Shown here piece after piece: positions 41,516-49,678 of a stretch of DNA of 64,000 bases. The stretch lies in assembly GCF_047303325.1 (NCBI RefSeq), contig NZ_JBKBEX010000004.1, positions 1 to 64,000 of the forward strand. The letters are read 5' to 3'. The notes under the pieces are model-generated. The model was not told the DNA's origin, searched no databases, and saw only the letters and a program-made list of their open reading frames with translations. The position numbers and the translations under genes are program-made. This DNA is from Polaromonas sp047303325 (lineage in GTDB: Bacteria > Pseudomonadota > Gammaproteobacteria > Burkholderiales > Burkholderiaceae_C). Positions within the stretch are counted from its first letter, which is position 1; each line of letters opens with the position of its first letter.

Positions 41516-41974
41516 CTAGTGGCCCTGCAGGCCGGCGCGCAGGTGGAAAAACTGGCGCGCGCTGCGTTCGTCGCTGTCGCGCTGTTCGCGTTTGTGCTGC
41601 ACGGCCAATTCCTGCAGGCGCACGCGGCCGGCCAGGGTGTCGAAGGAGTTGAGGCGGCGCTGGCTGCTTTGCCAGTCGCCGCGACCGGTTGCGAGCCGGG
41701 TGTCGGCCTGCGCGGTGATGGCGCGCTGCTGCTCGATGGCGCTGTCCAGCGTGCTGATGAAGTGGTTGAAATTGCGCATTTGCGCCGCCGACACGCCCAC
41801 GACCATGCGCATTTGCAGCTGGTCCAGGTATTCCTGCCGGTAGCGCTGCAGCATCTCGAGTTTTTCGGCGGCGCTGGTGCACGCGGCCTGCAACTGGCCG
41901 AGGCGGCGCGTGGCCTCGTCGGTTTTGTTCTGCGCCAGTTCAATCAGCGTGGCGAGCGGAAGTTTGGTGGCCAT
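41516..41974 (-). CDS. fliJ: Flagellar export protein FliJ
   Basis: 152 aa. Coiled-coil protein that links the FliI ATPase to FlhA. Almost wholly helical: 'LIELAQNKTDEATRRLGQLQ', 'AACTSAAEKLEMLQRYRQEY', 'MRNFNHFISTLDSAIEQQRA'. It lies between fliI and fliK as usual. Confidence 0.93.
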   Translation of the reverse strand: MATKLPLATLIELAQNKTDEATRRLGQLQAACTSAAEKLEMLQRYRQEYLDQLQMRMVVGVSAAQMRNFNHFISTLDSAIEQQRAITAQADTRLATGRGDWQSSQRRLNSFDTLAGRVRLQELAVQHKREQRDSDERSARQFFHLRAGLQGH

Positions 41975-42023
41975 GAGGAGATTCCTGGGGTTGGGGTCTT
42001 GGACAAAGACGGTGGGATGAGGA

Positions 42024-43460
42024 TCAAGCCTGGAAGATGGCGTTGAGCTGGTCGGTGGCGTCGCCGTGGCCCACGCGCTCTTCCATGGTCTGCTGCAAAA
42101 ACGCTTCCATGCGCGGGTAGAGGGCGATGGCCTGGTCCAGCTGCGCGTCGTGGCCGGGGGCGTAAGCGCCCACGCTGATCAGGTCGCGGTTGCGCTGGTA
42201 GCGCGACAGGGCCTGCTTGAAACTGCGCACGGCCTGGAACTGCGTGGGCGTGATCAGCGCCGTCATGGCGCGGCTGATGGAGGCCTCGATGTCTATGGCC
42301 GGGTAGTGGCCCGATTCGGCCAGGCTGCGCGAGAGGACCACATGGCCGTCGAGGATGGCGCGCGCCGAATCGGCAATCGGGTCCTGCTGGTCGTCGCCCT
42401 CGGCCAGCACGGTGTAGAAGGCGGTGATCGACCCGCCGCGGCCCTCGGCGTCGCGCGCGCCGTTGCCGGCGCGCTCCACCAGCGCGGGCAGCTTGGCGAA
42501 GACCGATGGCGGGTAGCCCTTGGTGGCAGGCGGCTCGCCCACGGCCAGCGCGATCTCGCGCTGCGCCATCGCGTAGCGCGTGAGCGAGTCCATGATCAGC
42601 AGCACGTTCTTGCCTTCGTCGCGGAAATACTCGGCCAGGCAGGTGGCGTAGGCCGCGCCCTGCAGGCGCAGCAGCGGCGAGGTATCGGCCGGCGCCGCGA
42701 CCAGCACGGCGCGCGCCATGCCTTCCTCACCCAGGGTGTTTTCGATGAAGTCCTTGACCTCGCGGCCGCGTTCGCCGATCAGTCCGACGACGATGACGTC
42801 GGCACTCGTGTAGCGCGCCATCATGCCCAGCAGCACGCTTTTGCCGACGCCGGAGCCGGCGAACAGGCCCATGCGCTGGCCGCGGCCCACGGTCAGCAGC
42901 GCATTGATGGCGCGCACGCCGACGTCGAGCACGCTGTCAATCGGCGCGCGAGTCAGCGGGTTGATGGGCTTGGCGGCCAGCGGCACCTCGCGCGAAAAAT
43001 CCAGCGGGCCGCGCCCGTCCAGCGGCCGGCCGGCGGCGTCGACCACACGGCCCAGCATGCCGACGCCCACCGGCAGCCGTTTGGTGCGCGGGCCCAGTCC
43101 GCCGGCGTGGCCCATGGGCGACTCCAGCGCGTAGACGCGCGCGCCGGGCAGCAGGCCGTCGACCTCGCTTTGCGGCATCAAAAAAATCCGGTCGCCGGCA
43201 AAACCGACCACCTCGGCCTCGGCGGTTTTTTGCGGGTAACCGGGCGGCAGCTCGATCAGGCAGTCGCTGCCGACCGGCAGGCGCAGGCCGACGGCTTCGA
43301 GCACCAGCCCAACGGCGCGTGTGAGCCGGCCGTAGCTGCGCACCGGCACGCTTTGCGCGACCGCGTTGCGCGCCTCGTCCAGCGCGCCGTGCCAGGCGCG
43401 CAGCGGGCCGGCGGCGGGGATGTCGACGGGAATGTCGGCAGGAGCGGCGTGTTCAGGCAT
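42024..43460 (-). CDS. fliI: Flagellum-specific ATP synthase FliI
   Basis: 478 aa from the ATG ending at 43460, eight bases inside fliH; a TTG three codons upstream is also open. It is a homohexameric ATPase of the F1-alpha/beta type powering or priming export. Walker A is 'AGSGVGKS' (201-208), Walker B is 'NVLLIMDSLTRYAMAQREIA', and 'GEPPATKGYPPSVFAKLPAL' is the signature. It acts with FliH and FliJ, its neighbours. Confidence 0.97.
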   Translation of the reverse strand: MPEHAAPADIPVDIPAAGPLRAWHGALDEARNAVAQSVPVRSYGRLTRAVGLVLEAVGLRLPVGSDCLIELPPGYPQKTAEAEVVGFAGDRIFLMPQSEVDGLLPGARVYALESPMGHAGGLGPRTKRLPVGVGMLGRVVDAAGRPLDGRGPLDFSREVPLAAKPINPLTRAPIDSVLDVGVRAINALLTVGRGQRMGLFAGSGVGKSVLLGMMARYTSADVIVVGLIGERGREVKDFIENTLGEEGMARAVLVAAPADTSPLLRLQGAAYATCLAEYFRDEGKNVLLIMDSLTRYAMAQREIALAVGEPPATKGYPPSVFAKLPALVERAGNGARDAEGRGGSITAFYTVLAEGDDQQDPIADSARAILDGHVVLSRSLAESGHYPAIDIEASISRAMTALITPTQFQAVRSFKQALSRYQRNRDLISVGAYAPGHDAQLDQAIALYPRMEAFLQQTMEERVGHGDATDQLNAIFQA

Positions 43461-44202
43461 CGACCACAACCGGGGTGTGCATGGCGGTTTTGACCAGGGC
43501 CGCGGTGACGCGCTCCCAGCGGCCCGGCAGGCTGGCGTCCTGCTCGCCGCTGGCCGCCAGCACGCGGCAGCCGCCGCGCTGGCAGTTCGCGTCGCTGCGT
43601 ATGCGCCAGCCGGCGGCCTGTAAATCTTCGGCCAGGTGTTGCTGCACCAGGGCCGCGTCGTCGGGGTGCAGCACCAGCTGCGGTGAGCCGCTGAGCGCCG
43701 GTTCGGCCTGCAGCAGCTCGCGCACCACCGGCAGGATGGCGCCGCTGTCGAGTGCCAGGGCCTGGCCCAGCACCTGGCGTGCGATGTCCAGCGCCAGGGC
43801 CAGCAGGTTGTCGGCGATCTCGGCCTGGGCGCCGCGCAGCGCGTCGGGTAATGTTTGCGCCAGCGCGCGCAGCTGCCGCGCCTCGGCCTGGACTTCGGCG
43901 ATGGCTTGCGCGCGGCCCTGCGCCTGGCCCTGGGCGAAACCCTGGCGAAAGCCTTCGGCCTCGCCGCTGCGCAGGGCCTGCAGGCGCAACTGGGCCAGCT
44001 CGACGTCGTTGATCAGCACCTCGGGCTTGAGCGGCGCGACCACGGGTGCGGGTTTGGGTTCGGGCGCAAGCTCGGGCGCGGGGTCCTGCGCGATGGCCGT
44101 CATTTCCCAGCGCTCCCAGGCGGTGAGCGCTTCCTTGGCGCCGTTGGCGCGGCGCGCGAAGGGCGGCCCTGTGCGCGCTGTGTTGGCGGGCTTGTTATAC
44201 AT
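43453..44202 (-). CDS. fliH: Flagellar assembly protein FliH
   Basis: 249 aa from the ATG ending at 44202, which overlaps fliG by 8 nt; an upstream start at 44244 lies inside fliG. It regulates FliI and docks it to FliN. A Pro/Ala-rich segment (34-55) precedes the central helix with the FliH GxxxG-like repeats 'GFRQGFAQGQAQGRAQAIAE'. The C-terminal domain includes 'LARQVLGQALALDSGAIL' type sequence and 'RSDANCQRGGCRVLAASGE'. Confidence 0.94.
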   Translation of the reverse strand: MYNKPANTARTGPPFARRANGAKEALTAWERWEMTAIAQDPAPELAPEPKPAPVVAPLKPEVLINDVELAQLRLQALRSGEAEGFRQGFAQGQAQGRAQAIAEVQAEARQLRALAQTLPDALRGAQAEIADNLLALALDIARQVLGQALALDSGAILPVVRELLQAEPALSGSPQLVLHPDDAALVQQHLAEDLQAAGWRIRSDANCQRGGCRVLAASGEQDASLPGRWERVTAALVKTAMHTPVVVDA

Positions 44203-45190
44203 AGGAGTCGTTGCCCTGGCCGCCCAGCACGATCTCGCCCGCATCGGCCAGGCGGCGCACGATCTGCAGGATGCCCTTTTGTTCGACCTCGACCTGCGAG
44301 ACGCGCACCGGGCCGCGCATCTCGATGTCCTCGCGCAGCATCTCGGCGGCGCGCTGCGACATGTTCTTGAGGAATTTGTCGCGCAGCTCCAGCGGCGCGC
44401 CCTTGAGCGCGATGATCAGCGACTCCGACTCGACTTCCTTGAGCAGCAACTGCACGCTGCGGTCCTCGAGCTCGAGCAGGTTCTCGAACAGGAACATCTC
44501 GTCGATCATCTTCTGCGCCAGCGCCTCGTCGTGCTCGCGCACATGCTTGATCACGCTTTCCTCCTGCGCGCTGCTCATCATGTTGACGATCTCGGCGGCC
44601 GCGCGTATGCCGCCCAGGCGGCTGCGCTTGACGCCTTCGCCGGACAGCATGTCGGTGAGCACGTCGGTCAGCTCCTTGAGGGCCGCCGGCTGCACGCCGC
44701 CGAAGGTGGCCACGCGCAGCACCGCGTCGTGGCGCACGCGCTCGGGCAGCTGTTCCAGCACGTCGGCGGCCTTGTCGCGGTCCAGGTGCACCAGCAAGGT
44801 GGCGATGATCTGCGGGTGCTCGTCGCGTATCAGCTCGACGACTTCGGTCGCCTCCAGCTGGTTCAGGCGGTCTATGCCGCTGGTCGAGCTGTCGGGCTGG
44901 GAAATGCTTTCCAGCAGGTCGGCCGCGCGGGTGTTGCCCAGGGCCTTGTTGAGCACGGCACGCAGGTAGCTTCCGGCATCCACGTGCGTGGCCGAGTACT
45001 GCTCGGTCTCCTCGCGGAACTCGCGCAGCACCTCGCTGACCTCGTCGCGCCTGACCTGCGCCAGGCCCGCCATGGCCTTGCCCAGGGTCTGCACCACATG
45101 CTGGGGCAGGTGCTGCAGCACGCTGCCGGCGCCGGCCTCGCCCAGCGACATCAACAGGATGGCGCTTTTGCGCATGCCTTCATCCGCCAT
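44195..45190 (-). CDS. fliG: Flagellar motor switch protein FliG
   Basis: 331 aa. C-ring rotor protein that takes torque from MotA. The middle domain has the EHPQ motif ('RDEHPQIIATLLVHLD'). The C-terminal torque domain (230-331) carries the charged helix 'LELRDKFLKNMSQRAAEMLR' and 'EDIEMRGPVRVSQVEVEQKG'. The N-terminal part binds FliF. It overlaps fliF by 11 nt and fliH by 8 nt. Confidence 0.97.
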   Translation of the reverse strand: MADEGMRKSAILLMSLGEAGAGSVLQHLPQHVVQTLGKAMAGLAQVRRDEVSEVLREFREETEQYSATHVDAGSYLRAVLNKALGNTRAADLLESISQPDSSTSGIDRLNQLEATEVVELIRDEHPQIIATLLVHLDRDKAADVLEQLPERVRHDAVLRVATFGGVQPAALKELTDVLTDMLSGEGVKRSRLGGIRAAAEIVNMMSSAQEESVIKHVREHDEALAQKMIDEMFLFENLLELEDRSVQLLLKEVESESLIIALKGAPLELRDKFLKNMSQRAAEMLREDIEMRGPVRVSQVEVEQKGILQIVRRLADAGEIVLGGQGNDSYV

Positions 45191-46916
45191 TTTTTTCGGT
45201 CCAGTGTTTGATCAGCATGGCCACCATGGCCGGCTCCTTGGCCGCCATGTCCTGCGCATACTGGAGGTTGGCCTGGTGCCGCTGCTCGCGGCGTTCGCGC
45301 TGTTCCTTCTCCAGGGCCTGCGCCTGCGCGCTGGCGGCTTCGCCAAGGTTGGGTGCCACGTCAGCGTCCTCCGTGAACCCCGCCGCCGGCGCGGGCTGCA
45401 GGTGTTTGCGCAGCAGCGGCCGCAGCACGGTCAGCCACATATAGAGAGCCAGCAGGCCCAGCAGCAGGTATTTGCCCGAGGACTTGGCGATCTCGATGTT
45501 CTCGGGCTGGCGCCACAGCGGCAACTCGGGGGTTTCGGTGTCGGCGGCGAAGGGGCTGTTGACCACGTTGAGCGAGTCCCCGCGCTCGGCGCTGAAGCCC
45601 ATGGCCTGGCGCGCCAGGTTGCGGATCTGCTCGAGTTCGGCCGCCGTCAGCGCCGCGCGTTTGCCGGCGCCCGTGCTTCGGCGGTCATTGACCACCACCG
45701 CGACCGACAGGCGTTTGATGCCGCCCGCGCCCTGTTGTGTGTGGCGTATGGAGCGGTCTACTTCGTAGTTGGTGGTGACGTCCCTGCGCGAGTTGACGCC
45801 CGTGCCTGCGGCGCGCGGGGCCGCGCCGGCCGAGCCGAGTTCGGCGCTCATCTTGAGCTGGGCCCCGGGCGCCGTACCGGGTGGTGTACCCGGCGGCGTG
45901 CCCGGCTTGATCTGCGAGGGCGCGGTGATGGGCGCGACCGGGTCCGGCGGCGGCTGGTTGGTCAATGCGCCGGGCACGCCCGTGGCCGGGCCGCTGCCCA
46001 GCTGGCCGGACTCGCTGGACTGCTGGCTGCGTATGGCCGCGCTGCCGGGCTCCTGGTTGGGGCGGAATTTTTCGTCGGTGTTCTCGACGACTGAAAAGTC
46101 GATGTCGGCGGCCACCTGTGCATGCACATTGCCCGCGCCCAGGATGGGCTGCAGGATGGCTTCGATGCGGCGTATGTAGCCCTGCTCGATTTCCTGGGTG
46201 TACTTGAGCTGGCTCACGTCCAGGCCGCGCGTGCCGGCGTTGGCCGCCGAGAGCAGGTTGCCGGCCTGGTCGACGACGGTGATGCTTTTGGCCGAGAGCT
46301 CGGGCACGCTGCTGGAGATCAGGTGCACGATGGCGCTGACCTGGCCCTCGTCGATGCTGCGGCCATGGTGCAGGCTCAGCACCACGGAGGCGCTGGGTTT
46401 TTTCTGGTCGCGCACGAACAGCGATGGCTTGGGCAGCGCCAGGTGCACGCGCGCCGACTCGACGGCGGAAATGGAGTTGATGGAGCGCGCGAGCTCGCCT
46501 TCCAGGGCGCGCTGGTAGTTGACCTGCTCGGCGAACTGGCTGGTGCCGAATTTCTGCGCGTCCATCAGCTCAAAGCCGACGGTGCCGCCTTTGGGCAGGC
46601 CCTGGGCGGCCAGGCGCAGGCGCGCCTCGGGCACCTTGTTGGCCGCCACCAGCAGCGCGCCGCCGCCCTCGGTGAACTTGTAGGGGATGTTCATCTGCTG
46701 CAGCGACGCGATGATGGCGCCGCCGTCGCGGTCGGACAGGTTGCTGTAGAGCACGCCGTAGTCGGGCGCGCGGCTCCACAGCCACAGCGCCGCGATGGCG
46801 GCCACCGCGGCGGACGCACCCACCATCAGCGGCAGGCGCGGGTTGGCGCGCAGCTGCGCAAGCCATGGCGGCGCTTTGGGCAGGGCCGTGTCGGCGCCCA
46901 GTGCGGCGGAGTTCAC
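45180..46916 (-). CDS. fliF: Flagellar MS-ring protein FliF
   Basis: 578 aa. Two transmembrane segments (about 30-50 and 487-507) border the periplasmic ring-building domains: 'YGVLYSNLSDRDGGAIIASL' and 'EGELARSINSISAVESARVH'. A Pro/Gly-rich insertion lies at about 315-350. The C-terminal cytoplasmic tail binds FliG. First gene of the minus-strand fliF-to-fliR run. Confidence 0.97.
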   Translation of the reverse strand: MNSAALGADTALPKAPPWLAQLRANPRLPLMVGASAAVAAIAALWLWSRAPDYGVLYSNLSDRDGGAIIASLQQMNIPYKFTEGGGALLVAANKVPEARLRLAAQGLPKGGTVGFELMDAQKFGTSQFAEQVNYQRALEGELARSINSISAVESARVHLALPKPSLFVRDQKKPSASVVLSLHHGRSIDEGQVSAIVHLISSSVPELSAKSITVVDQAGNLLSAANAGTRGLDVSQLKYTQEIEQGYIRRIEAILQPILGAGNVHAQVAADIDFSVVENTDEKFRPNQEPGSAAIRSQQSSESGQLGSGPATGVPGALTNQPPPDPVAPITAPSQIKPGTPPGTPPGTAPGAQLKMSAELGSAGAAPRAAGTGVNSRRDVTTNYEVDRSIRHTQQGAGGIKRLSVAVVVNDRRSTGAGKRAALTAAELEQIRNLARQAMGFSAERGDSLNVVNSPFAADTETPELPLWRQPENIEIAKSSGKYLLLGLLALYMWLTVLRPLLRKHLQPAPAAGFTEDADVAPNLGEAASAQAQALEKEQRERREQRHQANLQYAQDMAAKEPAMVAMLIKHWTEKNGG

Positions 46917-47247
46917 GCGCTCACCCGGCCGCCGTCACCGCGCCGCGGGAATGCGCGGCGATGAAGCGGAGGCTGCGTGGTGGCCGGGCGGCCGAAACAA
47001 CAGTTGGCATACAACAGGTCTTATTCAAAGGCACAAGGGCACAAAGGCAAAAATGGCGACCGGCATCCGCGCACGGGAGGGGCACGGGGCGGGTCCTTGT
47101 GAAGAATTGTCAGAGCCGGCCCGGCTTCCCGATCCGCCGAATAGCCGGGGCTTTTGCCGTCTTTTGGCCTGATGCGCGCGCCGGCCCGGCCGCTACGCTT
47201 CATGCCGTCATCCAACAAGGGGCGCGCACGCGCCTGAAAGAAACACC
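46917..47247. other. Divergent fliF/fliE intergenic region
   Basis: 331 bases holding the promoters of the fliF operon (minus) and fliE (plus). No consensus was confidently matched. A short tandem-like run, AAAGGCACAAGGGCACAAAGGC, lies at about 47026-47047, and the sequence is otherwise unremarkable. Candidate open frames crossing it lack support. Confidence 0.5.
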
Positions 47248-47565
47248 ATGGCTATTTCTTCGATCGAGTCCGTGCTGCAGCAAATGCGCGCGCTGGCCCA
47301 GGCTTCGGCCCCTTCAGCGGCGCAAGGCGGCGAGGCGGCCGCCGGCGGTTTCGCGGGCGAGCTCAAAAAATCGCTGGACCGCATCAGCGAAACCCAGCAG
47401 AACGCCTACAGCCAGGCCGAGGCCTTCGAGCTGGGCAAGCCCGGCGTGGCGCTCAACGACGTGATGGTCGACATGCAAAAGGCCAACATCGGTTTCCAGA
47501 TGGGCCTGCAGGTGCGCAACCGCGTGGTCGCGGCCTACCAGGAAATCATGAACATGCCGGCGTGA
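47248..47565 (+). CDS. fliE: Flagellar hook-basal body protein FliE
   Basis: 105 aa. Adapter between the MS ring and the rod. The C-terminal conserved part has 'FAGELKKSLDRISETQQNAY', 'ALNDVMVDMQKANIGFQMGL' and 'QVRNRVVAAYQEIMNMPA'. Monocistronic by its position, divergent from fliF. Confidence 0.96.
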   Translation: MAISSIESVLQQMRALAQASAPSAAQGGEAAAGGFAGELKKSLDRISETQQNAYSQAEAFELGKPGVALNDVMVDMQKANIGFQMGLQVRNRVVAAYQEIMNMPA

Positions 47566-47600
47566 TGAGGGAGGGGCGCGAATTATTTTGCGCCGCGGGT

Positions 47601-47628
47601 TAAAGATTTTCCGGAGCCCGGCCGATAA
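47601..47628 (+). promoter_or_regulatory. Sigma-28 promoter of fliC
   Basis: TAAAGATT at 47601-47608, a 12-base spacer, then GCCGATAA at 47621-47628. The -10 is a perfect consensus. The fliC start is about 97 bases downstream, leaving an untranslated leader of roughly 85-90 bases with AATCAGGAGTCCCTC before the ATG. Confidence 0.88.
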
Positions 47629-47724
47629 GCTGGACAACGGTGGCTTGCAGACTGTCATGGCAGGCAAGGCCAGCGTGACGGCAAGTTAGCCGGAGTCCAC
47701 AACCTATGTAATCAGGAGTCCCTC

Positions 47725-49035
47725 ATGGCCCAAGTCATCAATACCAACTCGCTTTCCCTGCTCACGCAGAACAACCTCAACAAGTCGCAGTCCTCGCTGA
47801 ACACGGCCATCCAGCGCCTGTCCTCGGGCCTGCGCATCAACAGCGCCAAGGACGACGCGGCCGGCCAGGCTATCGCCAACCGCTTCACGGCCAACATCAA
47901 GGGCCTGGCTGTCGCACAGCGCAATGCCAACGACGGCATCTCGCTGGCGCAGACCACTGAAGGCGCGTTGACCGAAATCAACAGCAACCTGCAGCGCATC
48001 CGCGAACTGGCCGTGCAGTCGGCCAACGGTTCCAACTCGGTGGCCGACAAGGCCTCGATCCAGGCTGAAATCACCCAGCGCCTGGAAGAAATCGACCGCA
48101 CCTCGGCACAGACCGACTTCAACGGCGTGAAAGTGCTGGCCGCCAACAACAAGCTGAGCATCCAGGTCGGCGCGAACGACGGCGAAACCATCGACATCAA
48201 CCTCAAGCAGATCGACTCCGCCAGCCTCAAGATGACCGGCTTCTCGGTCGCCAGCAACGCGCTGAACGTCAGCGCGGCAGCCCTCACGGTCGATCCAGGC
48301 GCCGGCGCACCCGTTGCGACCGACCTGAGCGCCGTCGCCACGGCCCTGACCGCGGCCACCGGCGCCACGGTGAACGCTTCCGACCTGTCCCTGCACAATG
48401 TGCTGACCGCCGCCGGCGCCCCCACGGCGAACTGGGTGGTCAAGAGCGGTGACGACTTCTACGCGGCTTCCGTGGCTCCCGCCACCGGTGCCGTGACGCT
48501 GAACACGGCCACGGTCGATTTCACCGACCCCGCCAACGGCGTCGCGGCCGCCGTGACCCTGACGACCCAGCCCGTCAAGGTCGGCACCGATGCCGCCGGC
48601 ACCGTGACCGCTTTCGTCTCCATCCAGGGCAAGAACTACGGCCTGGCCGGCATCCAGGCCGCGCTGACCGACACCGGCGCAGCCGGCAGCAACACGGTTG
48701 ACGGCACCGACATCGTCCTGAGCGGCGCAACGCCCACGGCCGAATTCGCCGGCGCCGCCACCGGCAACGCGCTCAAGAAGATCGACGCCGCCCTGAAAGT
48801 GGTGGACGACCTGCGCGGTTCGCTGGGCGCGGTGCAAAACCGTTTTGACTCGGTGATCTCCAACCTGGGCACCACGGTGACCAACCTGTCTTCCTCGCGC
48901 TCGCGCATCGAAGACGCGGACTACGCGACCGAAGTGTCCAACATGACGCGCGCCAACATCCTGCAACAGGCCGGTACCTCCGTGCTGGCCCAGGCCAACC
49001 AGACGACCCAGGGCGTTCTGTCGCTGCTGCGTTAA
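47725..49035 (+). CDS. fliC: Flagellin FliC
   Basis: 436 aa. Filament subunit, exported with the help of FliS. The N-terminal D0/D1 is 'AQVINTNSLSLLTQNNLNKS' and 'AIQRLSSGLRINSAKDDAAG'. The central domain (about 180-345) is variable and rich in Ala/Thr/Val, and is probably the surface-exposed part. The C-terminal D1/D0 is 'VQNRFDSVISNLGTTVTNLS' and 'ILQQAGTSVLAQANQTTQGV'. Codon use is cleaner than in the neighbours (fewer ATA), fitting high expression. Only one flagellin gene is in the window. Confidence 0.97.
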   Translation: MAQVINTNSLSLLTQNNLNKSQSSLNTAIQRLSSGLRINSAKDDAAGQAIANRFTANIKGLAVAQRNANDGISLAQTTEGALTEINSNLQRIRELAVQSANGSNSVADKASIQAEITQRLEEIDRTSAQTDFNGVKVLAANNKLSIQVGANDGETIDINLKQIDSASLKMTGFSVASNALNVSAAALTVDPGAGAPVATDLSAVATALTAATGATVNASDLSLHNVLTAAGAPTANWVVKSGDDFYAASVAPATGAVTLNTATVDFTDPANGVAAAVTLTTQPVKVGTDAAGTVTAFVSIQGKNYGLAGIQAALTDTGAAGSNTVDGTDIVLSGATPTAEFAGAATGNALKKIDAALKVVDDLRGSLGAVQNRFDSVISNLGTTVTNLSSSRSRIEDADYATEVSNMTRANILQQAGTSVLAQANQTTQGVLSLLR

Positions 49036-49110
49036 TCGCGCAAGGCGCGCTTCCTCCGGGAGGCGTGCCTGTTTTGTGCGAGCCAGGCGGCTGTGTCCGC
49101 CTGCGCTACG

Positions 49111-49140
49111 CACTCCCGCCTGGGTGCCCAGGCGGGAGTG
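49111..49140. terminator. Perfect 14-bp hairpin downstream of fliC
   Basis: CACTCCCGCCTGGG, a two-base loop TG, and the exact complement CCCAGGCGGGAGTG. It lies 75 bases after the fliC stop and 28 bases before flaG. No T run follows, so it may stabilise the fliC mRNA or partly terminate it, giving lower flaG than fliC expression. Confidence 0.65.
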
Positions 49141-49168
49141 CCTAGCGATTATTCGAGGAGAGCCCCGC

Positions 49169-49540
49169 ATGACGATTTCCGCAAATGCCGCCATGACCGC
49201 GACGGGCGCGACGGCCGCTGCGTGGCGCGATGCCGCGCCGCCGCCGCCCGTCCCTTCGGCCCGCGCCGGCGCGAGCCGCGATGTTCCGGCCGAAACCGGG
49301 CCCAGGGCCGAACCCGAACGTGAACGCGAACGCAGCGCGCTGGCCGAGATCAACGAGTCCTTGCGCATGTCTTCCATCGGCGTGCAGTTCGAGTTCGACA
49401 AGGAGGCCGACACCATGGTCGTCAAGGTGGTTGACGTGGAAAGCGGCGAGCTGATCCGGCAGATGCCTTCGGAAGAGGTGGTGCGGATTTCGCGCGCACT
49501 CGGCAAGCTACAGGGCCTGCTGGTCCACCAGGCCGTTTAG
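49169..49540 (+). CDS. flaG: FlaG family protein
   Basis: 123 aa from ATG 49169, with CGAGGAGAG upstream; the open frame back to 49076 overlaps the hairpin and is not accepted. The first 50 residues are Ala/Pro/Arg-rich and disordered. The C-terminal FlaG domain (57-118) has 'GVQFEFDKEADTMVVKVVDV' and 'ESGELIRQMPSEEVVRISRA'. FlaG proteins influence filament length. Standard position between fliC and fliD. Confidence 0.94.
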   Translation: MTISANAAMTATGATAAAWRDAAPPPPVPSARAGASRDVPAETGPRAEPERERERSALAEINESLRMSSIGVQFEFDKEADTMVVKVVDVESGELIRQMPSEEVVRISRALGKLQGLLVHQAV

Positions 49541-49547
49541 TGCCGCT

Positions 49548-49640
49548 CAAAAACCCTCCTGGCGTTGTTGCGTCGCCTTGCCGTGCTGGTGCACTGTCTG
49601 CGGCGACGCGTCTAGCCAGGACCGCTTCGCTGGGTTTTGT
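49548..49640. repeat. Small palindromic element between flaG and fliD
   Basis: AAAACCCTCCTGGCG near 49550-49564 faces AGCCAGGACCGCTTCGCTGGGTTTT near 49614-49638 in inverse orientation. The inner GTTGTTGCGTCGCC and GGCGACGCG also pair. It resembles the interior of the element at 26912-27158 in style (CGTTG...CGCC). No coding potential. Confidence 0.6.
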
Positions 49641-49678
49641 GAGCAGCACTTTCATTAAAGAAGATTGAGGGATATTTC

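Noticed and set aside
47026..47047. AAAGGCACAAGGGCACAAAGGC run before fliE, considered as a regulator binding site
   Set aside because: Only one imperfect direct repeat, no symmetry, and no similar copy before other flagellar genes in the window.
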